Source of the DNA: Bordetella parapertussis
GTDB lineage: Bacteria > Pseudomonadota > Gammaproteobacteria > Burkholderiales > Burkholderiaceae_C
Length of the DNA stretch: 7,069 nucleotides
Assembly: GCA_945878355.1 (NCBI GenBank)
Contig: CAMCTC010000173.1
Coordinates: 1 to 7,069, forward strand
Direction of reading: 5' to 3'
Each line of letters starts with the position of its first letter. The first letter of the stretch is position 1. The notes below the pieces were generated by a model. The model ran no database searches. It was given only the letters and a program-made list of their open reading frames with translations, and was not told the origin of the DNA. The position numbers were made by a program, and so were the translations under genes. Positions 1-6,532 of the stretch are shown here, piece after piece.

Positions 1-831
1 GCATTCGCCATGTCGCCGACGCGCATGGACCATTACCTCGACGCCATCGAGGCCTACAAGCCGCATTGCCTCTACGGTTACGCGAGTTCCGTTGCACTGC
101 TGGCCGCGCATGCGGTCGACCGAAAGCGCAGGCCTAGACTGTCTCAACTCAAGGTGGTTTGCACGACCGGTGAGCCGCTCTACGAACACCAGCGAAGTCT
201 GATCCGCGAGGTGTTCGGGGTTCCGGTCGCCAATGAATTCGGCAGCCGCGACATCGGATTCACCGCTCACGAGACACCCGAAGGACAGATGTTGCTGATG
301 AGCGAGAGTATCGTGCTCGAGGTGCTTGACGACGCCGGTGATCCGGTCGCCCCTGGCGAACTGGGCGAAGCAGTGATGACGGGTCTGTGCTCCGACGCGC
401 AGCCTTTCATCCGGTACCGCACGGGCGACATGGTGCGCCTGTGTGCTGAAACTGACCGCTCCGGACGCGGGCTGCACGTGCTGACAGAGGTGGTCGGCCG
501 CCGAACGGATTTCCTGGTTCGGGAAGACGGCACGATCATGCACGCGCTGGCCGGTATCTATGTCCTGCGTGGCACCGAAGGTGTGGCCGAATTCAAGCTG
601 ATCCAGCACGACCTTCGCGATGTCGAGGTCATGATTGTCGCGGGTCCTCGGTGGACCACGGCCAGCGCCCAGGCCATAGAGATGGGCCTGCGCCAGCGGT
701 TGGGTCACGACGTGAGAGTCTGTGTGCGGGTGGTTGATGACATCGCCCCCGAGGGCTCGGGCAAGCACCGGTATGTCGTCAGCCACGTACCGCTTCGCGG
801 CGCGCTTGGGCGCGCGACAACAAGCCATTGA
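1..831 (+). CDS. PaaK/CapK-family adenylate-forming ligase, C-terminal part (5' end outside window)
   Basis: The reading frame is open from base 1 (Ala-Phe-Ala before the first ATG at 10), so the gene most likely starts upstream and this is the last 276 residues or so of a protein that is usually about 430-450 residues. The family (phenylacetate-CoA ligase-like, also called CapK) adenylates a carboxylic acid and often passes the acyl group to CoA. Visible marks are the substrate-pocket stretch YGYASS (about 76-93), the TTGEPL segment (about 166-183), the FGSRDIG motif in the position of the family's YG-x-TE-like loop (about 238-258), and the YRTGD motif (415-429) that contacts the ribose of AMP. 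The C-terminal subdomain ends with GSGKHRYVV, a Lys-containing end common in CapK-like members. CapK-like ligases are frequent in capsule and EPS loci, where their acid substrate is mostly unknown. A role in acylating a sugar or lipid carrier is inferred from the neighbours. It ends 18 bases before the next gene, so co-transcription is likely. Confidence 0.85.
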   Translation, partial: AFAMSPTRMDHYLDAIEAYKPHCLYGYASSVALLAAHAVDRKRRPRLSQLKVVCTTGEPLYEHQRSLIREVFGVPVANEFGSRDIGFTAHETPEGQMLLMSESIVLEVLDDAGDPVAPGELGEAVMTGLCSDAQPFIRYRTGDMVRLCAETDRSGRGLHVLTEVVGRRTDFLVREDGTIMHALAGIYVLRGTEGVAEFKLIQHDLRDVEVMIVAGPRWTTASAQAIEMGLRQRLGHDVRVCVRVVDDIAPEGSGKHRYVVSHVPLRGALGRATTSH

Positions 832-849
832 ATTAAGAATGATCTGAGC

Positions 850-2058
850 ATGAACATCGCAGAACTGATCCGAATTCCCTTGCGCTACAAGCCTTGGCGC
901 CCACGGCATGCCGAACTGGTCTGGGGCAGTCTGCGCGGCGCAACAGGTGACCCTCAAGCCCACCGTGTCCATCTGGGAGCGGCCATCGACTGGCTTTGCC
1001 TTGCTCAAGATGTACGCGATAGTCATCCAGACGCCGGCGGTGTATCGGCCGGCTGGAGCTTCGAGGACGGCTGGTTGCCCAGCTATCCGGAAACCACAGG
1101 CTACATCATCGAAACACTGCTCGCTGCCGCCCAGGTGTTGCAGCGCCCGGAACTGGTCGGGCGAGCCCAGCGCATGATCGATTGGGAACTGTCGATCCAG
1201 ATGCCCGATGGCGCTTTCCCAGGGCACTTTGGCGAGGCCGGCAGCCGCCCCGTGATCTTCAACACCGGGCAGATCATGCACGGCATGATTGCCGGCTACA
1301 CCCAGCTTCGACGCGACGAGTGTCTCGCTGCTGCAGTCCGGGCAGGGCATTGGTTGGCCGACCAGCAGGACGATGACGGCTGCTGGCGCAAGTTTGAACA
1401 CAACGAAACGCCCCATGTCTACAACACCCGGGGCACCTGGGCCTTGCTCGCCACCGGCTTGATCGCGGAAGAAGTGCGCCTGGTGCAATCGGCCAAGCGA
1501 AATTTGGACTGGGCCTTGTCGCAGCAGAGTACCTGCGGCTGGTTCGCAACCAACGCCTTCGTTCCTTGGCGCTCGCCGTTTACACATACGATCGCATACG
1601 CGATGCGTGGTTTCCTGGAGTCGGGTGTGCTGCTCGGTGAGCAGCGCTATCTTGATGCGGCGCTCATGACTGGACGCGGTCTCGCCGAGGTTCAGCGCCA
1701 GGATGGCTGGTTGGCTGGAACCTACAAGGACGGCTGGAAGGCCGATGCCAGCTACGCCTGCCTGACCGGCATTGCGCAGATGAGCGTCAACTGGACCCGC
1801 GCTGCCCAGGTCACTGGCGCAGTAGATCTTCGAGACAACGCACGTGCCGCATTGGCCTACCTAAAGACCAACCAGCGACTGGAAGATCCCGATCCGGCCG
1901 TGCGAGGCGGCATTGCAGGTTCTGCGCCTATTTGGGGCGCCTATTCGCGCTTTGAGTATCCCAACTGGGCTGCCAAGTTCTTCGCTGATGCCCTGATGAT
2001 GGACATGGTCGAAATCGCGGTGCCACCAGTGCCAAGGCTAGAGGTATGCCATGACTGA
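850..2058 (+). CDS. Alpha/alpha-toroid protein, VpsJ-like, of polysaccharide biosynthesis loci
   Basis: This is a 402-residue soluble protein without a signal peptide or membrane helix. It is built from repeated helical units whose loops carry Gln/Asp-Gly-aromatic signatures: QMPDGAFPG (117-125), QQDDDGCW (172-179), QQSTCGWF (225-232), QRQDGWLAG (282-290) and a C-terminal GIAGSAPIWGAY (354-365). Such repeats mark the (alpha/alpha)6 toroid fold shared by terpenoid cyclases and several glycoside hydrolases and lyases. The DXDD motif of squalene-hopene cyclases is not visible, so cyclase activity is unlikely. Proteins of this fold occur in EPS loci, for example Vibrio VpsJ, and their biochemical role is not established. 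A sugar-chain binding, trimming or modifying role is inferred from context only. The ATG at 850 lies 18 bases after the preceding stop with only a weak purine-rich upstream stretch. The 3' end overlaps the start of the formyltransferase by 8 bases, which suggests a shared operon. Confidence 0.7.
   Translation: MNIAELIRIPLRYKPWRPRHAELVWGSLRGATGDPQAHRVHLGAAIDWLCLAQDVRDSHPDAGGVSAGWSFEDGWLPSYPETTGYIIETLLAAAQVLQRPELVGRAQRMIDWELSIQMPDGAFPGHFGEAGSRPVIFNTGQIMHGMIAGYTQLRRDECLAAAVRAGHWLADQQDDDGCWRKFEHNETPHVYNTRGTWALLATGLIAEEVRLVQSAKRNLDWALSQQSTCGWFATNAFVPWRSPFTHTIAYAMRGFLESGVLLGEQRYLDAALMTGRGLAEVQRQDGWLAGTYKDGWKADASYACLTGIAQMSVNWTRAAQVTGAVDLRDNARAALAYLKTNQRLEDPDPAVRGGIAGSAPIWGAYSRFEYPNWAAKFFADALMMDMVEIAVPPVPRLEVCHD
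2040..2045 (+). promoter_or_regulatory. Ribosome binding site of the formyltransferase
   Basis: AGAGGT lies inside the last codons of the preceding gene, with five bases (2046-2050) between it and the ATG at 2051. It is the best Shine-Dalgarno match among the + strand starts and supports the 8-base overlap start, in which ATGACTGA contains both the start of one gene and the stop of the other. This arrangement favours translational coupling. Confidence 0.6.
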
Positions 2059-2890
2059 GTTCAACAAAAAACTGCAGGTGATGGTGTTGTGCGGCCGCAG
2101 CCCCCGACATCTGTACGTGGCCAATGTGCTGTGCCAATCGACCGAGGTGCTGGCCATCGTGCAGGAAACGGGCAGCGACTTCTCGTTGAAGAAGCTGGCC
2201 AAGACATTGCGCCCCGCAAGCATCTTCCGCAAGACGTGGCGATGGCTGCGAGACCGTAGACGCTACATCGGCAACGGCGAGGCCCAGTTCTTCTTCGGCG
2301 ACGAGCCTGCCCAGTTGAACCACCCCGAGTTGGTCAAGCAGTTCCCGCACATCAACCACCCGAGCGTGGTTGAACTGGCGCGCGTCCTGAAACCCGATGT
2401 GATTGCTGTTTTTGGTACCTCACTGATCCGAGGTGAACTCCTCAAGGAAGGCCGCATCGGCATCGCCAATCTGCACGGCGGTCTATCGCCGGAATATCGA
2501 GGGGCCGACTGTACTTTCTGGGCGCTCTACAACGGCGAGCCTGAAAAGGTGGGCTGCACCTTGCACTGGATCGACGCCGGCATCGACACCGGCGGGCTCA
2601 TCGCTCATGTCAGTCCGAAGGTACAACCTGATGACAACGAATTGAAATTGTTCTGGCGCAGCGTGCAGACCAGCGCTGGCGTCTATGCAGAATTCATTCG
2701 ACGGCTTGCGGCCGGAGAGAACTTCGGTCAGATCCAGCGAGACAAGGGGCGCCTCTACCAGGTCAAGCAGCGGAGCTTGCGCCATGAGCAGGTCGTCGAC
2801 CAGAGGCTGCAGCAGGGAATTTTGCAAGGCTTGAATCTTGATGTCAGGATCGCCTGGTACACCTCAAAGGAAATTGTTGCCGGCCGTTGA
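2051..2890 (+). CDS. Formyltransferase (Fmt/PurN fold), probable sugar N-formyltransferase
   Basis: This 279-residue protein belongs to the family that moves a formyl group from N10-formyltetrahydrofolate to an amine. The catalytic triad of the fold is visible: Asn140 and His142 in NLHGG, and Asp179 in IDAGIDTGG. The SPEYRGADCTFWAL loop (146-159) is the usual conserved stretch after the catalytic His. The N-terminal part has a Rossmann-like start (LQVMVLCGRSPRHLYVANVL, 9-28) and a KPDVIAVFGTSLI strand (114-126). It is about 35 residues shorter than methionyl-tRNA formyltransferase (near 315) and has no clear OB-fold C-terminal domain, and the gene sits among polysaccharide genes, so Met-tRNA is an unlikely substrate. 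The likely acceptor is an amino sugar nucleotide or a lipid-linked amino sugar, as for VioF- or WbkC-type enzymes; the exact sugar cannot be read from the sequence. A basic insertion around residues 44-72 is unusual and may hold a family-specific binding surface. The next gene follows 43 bases later. Confidence 0.85.
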   Translation: MTEFNKKLQVMVLCGRSPRHLYVANVLCQSTEVLAIVQETGSDFSLKKLAKTLRPASIFRKTWRWLRDRRRYIGNGEAQFFFGDEPAQLNHPELVKQFPHINHPSVVELARVLKPDVIAVFGTSLIRGELLKEGRIGIANLHGGLSPEYRGADCTFWALYNGEPEKVGCTLHWIDAGIDTGGLIAHVSPKVQPDDNELKLFWRSVQTSAGVYAEFIRRLAAGENFGQIQRDKGRLYQVKQRSLRHEQVVDQRLQQGILQGLNLDVRIAWYTSKEIVAGR

Positions 2891-2933
2891 TTCGTATGAA
2901 GGTCGAATCTGAAAGCGAATTGGCTGAACTTTG

Positions 2934-4124
2934 ATGCTGAGCGCCTGGGCTATCGTTGCTGCGCTGTGGTTGATCGCGACTGCAGCGATCGTCACCGTCT
3001 ATCGACTTGAGCTCCAGAAACTTTGGCGAGAACCCGTCTTCCGGTACCCCATCTTGATCATCGAGAGCGACGACTGGGGTGCCGGACCACTGTCTCAGGC
3101 AACGGCGTTGCGCGATATCGCCTCAGTACTGAAGCGGCATCGGGACGCCATCGGGCAAACGCCGGTCGTCAACCTGGCATTGGTTTTGGCGGTGCCGGAT
3201 GGACCAGCGATTCAGGCAGCGGGCCGCTATCGCCGCGTTTGCTTGGATGCGCCGGCATTTGCCGACGTTCTGGCGGCACTCCAGGAAGGGCAGGCCTGCG
3301 GCGTGTTCGCCTTGCAACTGCATGGCCTGGAACATTTCTGGCCGGATACGCTGATGGCCAGCGAAGATACTTCAGTGCAGGCCTGGCTCAGGCAGGCAGT
3401 GCCAGCTCGCACAGAGGATTTGCCCTCGCATCTCCAAAGCCGCTGGATCAACGCGTCTAGCTTGCCTTCCGCCCCACTTGCCAACGCCTTGATGCAAGCG
3501 GCAGTCGCCGAAGAAGTCATCACCTATCGACGTGTCATCGGCGCGCCGCCGAGCGTGGTGGTTCCCCCGACGTTCGTCTGGACCCGAGAGACTGAACGTG
3601 CGTGGGCCGCGCAAGGGATCGAATGCATCAGCACGCCGGGCTGGCGCTACACCTTTCGCGGAGTTGATGGACTGCCGGCAGGTGATGAAGGGCCTATCGC
3701 CAACGGGGACCTTGCGGGTAGCTTGAACTATCTTTCTCGCAGTGACTATTTTGAGCCAGCGCGTGGTCGCGATGCGCGATACGCACTGGCTGCATTGCAA
3801 CAAGCTTCTTCGATGGGTCGACCTTGCTTGCTGGAGAATCACCGTGACAACTTCATCGGTGACCCATCGATACGCGATACCAGTCTGACGGAGCTGGACA
3901 AACTCTGCCGAGAGGCACTGCTTGCGCATGCCGATCTTCGTTTCCTGAGTTCACTCGCGCTCGCGCGGATACTGCGTCGCCAAGACCAGACCTGGCTGAT
4001 CGCTGGGCTTGGAAAAATTCCGATGATCTGGACTCGTTTTCGCCAAGCGGGTCGACCTCGAAAACTCATGGCGACGGCGACGCTGGCTGCCGTGCTGAGC
4101 CTGTTGTTGGCGTCGTTTGGATGA
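2934..4124 (+). CDS. Membrane-anchored, divergent NodB-like polysaccharide deacetylase
   Basis: This is a 396-residue protein (from the ATG at 2934) that would easily be called hypothetical. The order of short motifs matches the NodB deacetylase fold: ESDDWG (44-49; the second Asp, D47, as metal ligand and the first, D46, as base), HGLEH (130-134; the H-x3-H zinc ligands), VVPPTFVW (209-216; motif 3 region) and LLENHRDNF (299-307; His303 as the motif-5 histidine). These assignments come from spacing and pattern, not an alignment. A hydrophobic helix at about 5-22 and another at the extreme C-terminus (about 378-395) bracket the domain. The flanking Arg/Lys residues lie on the domain side of both helices, so the positive-inside rule puts the domain on the cytoplasmic face, unlike many secreted deacetylases. 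The frame also allows a TTG start at 2931, but the ATG is preferred; no strong Shine-Dalgarno is seen for either. The likely role is removal of an acetyl or formyl group from a lipid-linked or membrane-associated amino sugar. Confidence 0.6.
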   Translation: MLSAWAIVAALWLIATAAIVTVYRLELQKLWREPVFRYPILIIESDDWGAGPLSQATALRDIASVLKRHRDAIGQTPVVNLALVLAVPDGPAIQAAGRYRRVCLDAPAFADVLAALQEGQACGVFALQLHGLEHFWPDTLMASEDTSVQAWLRQAVPARTEDLPSHLQSRWINASSLPSAPLANALMQAAVAEEVITYRRVIGAPPSVVVPPTFVWTRETERAWAAQGIECISTPGWRYTFRGVDGLPAGDEGPIANGDLAGSLNYLSRSDYFEPARGRDARYALAALQQASSMGRPCLLENHRDNFIGDPSIRDTSLTELDKLCREALLAHADLRFLSSLALARILRRQDQTWLIAGLGKIPMIWTRFRQAGRPRKLMATATLAAVLSLLLASFG

Positions 4125-4179
4125 ACGCTTGGCGGACGGCCATTGGCAGCCAGCGAATTTCGCCGCAAGACACCAAGGA

Positions 4180-6516
4180 TCAATCTTGCAAGATGACTTG
4201 GCGGATGATCTCGACCCGTCGCTCAGGTGTGAAGTTTCGGATAACCCGCTCACGAGCCGTTGCACCCATTCTTTTTGATTCTCCGTTGTCGAGCAACAGA
4301 CGTGCGAGCGCTGCTTCGACCGCCTGAACGTCGAGGCCCTCCACACAAAGTCCGTTGCGCCCATCCTCCACGGCGGACCCCGTGCCGCCGGCCCGTCCGG
4401 CTATGGCCGGCTTGGCGCAAGCGTTGGCCTCCAGATAGACGATGCCGAAGCCTTCGGTGTCGCCGTCGATGTCGCGGTTCGGCATGGCAAAAAGATCGCA
4501 GGCGTTGTACCAACGAGGCAAATCGTCTGGCGCGACATGTCCAAGCAGGTGCAAGCGCCCGCTCACGCACAGCTCTGCGCCGATCCCCAGCAGGTAGTCC
4601 CAGTCATCACCAATTCCGACGATGGCGTAGTGCACGTCGATGCCGCGCGCCAACAACCCTGGTAGCGCGCGAATGACTTGATCGAAACCCTTTCGATGTT
4701 GCAGCCGCCCTACCGACAGGATCAGCTTTTTTTCCGTCGTCAGTCCGATGCTGGCACGCAGATCCTCAAACGGCAGTCCGGGGCGAAATCGCCGCGCGTC
4801 GACGGTTGGGTAGGCCATCACGATTCTTGAATCACGTACACCGATCAGCGCGATCAGTGTGTCGCGTGTGAAGTCGCTGTTCGCCAAGACCTTGTCAGCA
4901 TGTTGCAGTGTGAAACACATGGTCCAAAATTTTAGGCCTCGTCCCCAGCCGGTGAGCTCCTCGCCGTGCGCGTAAATCACAACCTTACATCCCCTCAATC
5001 GACCGACCGCCAAGGCAACAAGACCCTCGGGAAGCGCGCGGCCTGCGAGAATCGTTACGAACCGGCTGGAAAACGACAGGCGCAGCGATTTCCAGAACAT
5101 GCGCGTGTACATGAACAAGGATTCCGGCCTCAACCATGGGCGCCGCCTGAGCACCAAGCGATGTATCGAATTGGGATGACCCAAGTCGAACCCTTCGGCA
5201 CCCGGCACGGCCGCAGTGACGACTTGCACCGACTGGTCGCCCAGTCGACGACAGTCATCCTCGAACATCACCGCAGTACCGCCTTTGGTCGGCAGGAACA
5301 ACTCCGTGATCATCAGCAGTGGCAGGCCTTGCGCGCTCTGTGCCGGCCGAAGCTTGTCGTACAGGGATACATAGCGCTTGGCGATGGCTTGGATCGAATA
5401 ACGATCTGTCGCCAATTCCCGGGCGATTTTCCCCATGCGCGAACCGTCGACAGAAAGGCATTTCTTCAAGGAAATCGCGAAACTTTCGATGTCACCAGGC
5501 GAATAGGTAAACCCAGACTGTCCTTCCACGATGAGTTCACGGCTGCCGCTGGCGCTTGCTGCGACGCAAGGCAGACTGCACGCCATCGCTTCGAGCACGA
5601 CGTTGGGCAGGCCTTCGTTGAAAGAGGGCAGCACGAGCAGGTCGGCGCATTGATAGTACGGCACAACGTCGGCGGCAAACGGATGCAGAGCAAAGTGCTG
5701 CGGGTGGAGATTTGCCAACGCAGTCAGTTCCGCTAGCAACGCACCCTCCGGATCGTCTCGACCTTGCGGTCCGACTGCGAGCAGCAAGGCGCCTGTGTCG
5801 AACCCGGTTCGGTTGACCCATTGCTCTGCCAGCCAGAGGATGTTCTTGCGTTGATCCATCACGCCGACATACAGCGCGATAGGTTGGCCGACCGGCAAGC
5901 CCATCGAGCGCCTCAACGCCGGTACCTGCTCGGCAGGCAAAGGCTGAAATCGATTCGTGTCAACACCATTGGGAAGGTGGTGGATCAATTCAGTGCGAAC
6001 TCCGCTGTCACGAAACTCCGCCACCAGATCCTTGCTGATGCCTACGCAAGCATCGACGCAGCCCAACATCAGTCTGTGCAGGCGTCCGACGATCGGGCGG
6101 GACATCCTCTGGAGGTCGTCATTCGCCAGACTGGCTTTGACCAGTGACTTCAGGCCCAGCAGGCGAGCCAAGGGCCCGATGAAGGCGTAGGTGAAATAGG
6201 CGCCGTGGCCGTGCAGGATGTCGAAGTCCCGCCGTCGCGCCCAAACGTATCGCGCGAGGTTGAACCAGAGACGGAATTCTCGATGTCTGCGCCGTCGGCC
6301 GGACTCAATTCTCTGCACGGCGAAGCCTTCAACCACCGATCGCTCACTCAGACCTGGCCAGCGATTGGTCACGAACTCGACGTGATGTCCCAGTTGGCGC
6401 AGCGCCGAGGCCAAGGTCAGAGCCTGCAGTGCGGCACCGCTGTACTCAGGCTCGAAATAGGCCGTGTACATCAGGATTCTCATTGGGCGCTGAGTCGATG
6501 AGTTGTGGCCGTTCAT
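4180..6516 (-). CDS. Tandem fusion of two GT4 glycosyltransferases
   Basis: This is a 778-residue cytoplasmic protein holding two complete GT-B enzymes in one frame. The first unit (about 12-390) begins MRILMYTAYFEPEYSGAA, has the donor-site stretch GVMDQRKN (218-225) and the EX7E motif of GT4 (E301 and E309 in NEGLPNVVLEAMAC). The second unit (about 399-778) begins LLMITELFLPTKGGTA with the Gly-Gly loop, has YAHGEEL (515-521) with a likely catalytic-region His, SVGRLQHRKGF (601-611), and a second EX7E (E688 and E696 in TEGFGIVYLEANAC). A linker of only about 10 residues near 390-399 (around bases 5320-5350) joins them, with no stop or frame change there. GT4 enzymes are retaining and use nucleotide sugars, so this protein probably adds two successive residues to a lipid-linked repeat unit. 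The start at 6516 is supported by a weak GGA; an alternative ATG at 6483 begins right at MRILMY. The gene lies 16 bases after the amidotransferase stop. Confidence 0.93.
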   Translation of the reverse strand: MNGHNSSTQRPMRILMYTAYFEPEYSGAALQALTLASALRQLGHHVEFVTNRWPGLSERSVVEGFAVQRIESGRRRRHREFRLWFNLARYVWARRRDFDILHGHGAYFTYAFIGPLARLLGLKSLVKASLANDDLQRMSRPIVGRLHRLMLGCVDACVGISKDLVAEFRDSGVRTELIHHLPNGVDTNRFQPLPAEQVPALRRSMGLPVGQPIALYVGVMDQRKNILWLAEQWVNRTGFDTGALLLAVGPQGRDDPEGALLAELTALANLHPQHFALHPFAADVVPYYQCADLLVLPSFNEGLPNVVLEAMACSLPCVAASASGSRELIVEGQSGFTYSPGDIESFAISLKKCLSVDGSRMGKIARELATDRYSIQAIAKRYVSLYDKLRPAQSAQGLPLLMITELFLPTKGGTAVMFEDDCRRLGDQSVQVVTAAVPGAEGFDLGHPNSIHRLVLRRRPWLRPESLFMYTRMFWKSLRLSFSSRFVTILAGRALPEGLVALAVGRLRGCKVVIYAHGEELTGWGRGLKFWTMCFTLQHADKVLANSDFTRDTLIALIGVRDSRIVMAYPTVDARRFRPGLPFEDLRASIGLTTEKKLILSVGRLQHRKGFDQVIRALPGLLARGIDVHYAIVGIGDDWDYLLGIGAELCVSGRLHLLGHVAPDDLPRWYNACDLFAMPNRDIDGDTEGFGIVYLEANACAKPAIAGRAGGTGSAVEDGRNGLCVEGLDVQAVEAALARLLLDNGESKRMGATARERVIRNFTPERRVEIIRQVILQD

Positions 6517-6522
6517 GGTGCG

Positions 6523-6525
6523 TCC
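6523..6525 (-). promoter_or_regulatory. Weak Shine-Dalgarno-like GGA before the double glycosyltransferase
   Basis: On the minus strand GGA lies 6 bases before the ATG at 6516, in the 16-base gap after the upstream stop. The alternative ATG at 6483 has no purine-rich stretch at the right distance, which tips the choice towards 6516, although the conserved part of the protein begins at the later ATG. Confidence 0.3.
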
Positions 6526-6532
6526 ATTCGGT

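Noticed and set aside
1928..2359. Open frame of 143 codons on the - strand across the toroid/formyltransferase junction
   Set aside because: Opposes two well-supported genes and their start/stop overlap; no domain pattern in its translation.
3372..3929. Open frame of 185 codons on the - strand opposite the deacetylase
   Set aside because: Antisense to a frame with ordered NodB motifs and membrane helices; Arg/Ser-rich translation without motifs.
4125..4179. Possible bidirectional terminator in the convergent 55-base spacer
   Set aside because: Only very short inverted matches such as GCCA/TGGC are seen, with no stable stem and no U-run on either strand.
4183..4194. Perfect 12-base palindrome ATCTTGCAAGAT at the 3' end of the glycosyltransferase gene
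   Set aside because: It has no loop and no T-tract, and one or two perfect 12-base palindromes are expected by chance in a window of this size, so neither a terminator nor an operator can be claimed.
5300..5360. Possible hidden gene boundary between the two glycosyltransferase halves
   Set aside because: The frame is continuous, and the only nearby ATG (codon 402, base 5313) falls inside the first beta strand of the second unit, so a separate start is not supported.
4966..5736. Open frame of 256 codons on the + strand inside the double glycosyltransferase
   Set aside because: It lies wholly antisense to a gene with two clear GT4 domains, its translation has no recognisable motif and an odd rich-in-Arg/His/Gln composition, typical of a high-G+C shadow frame.
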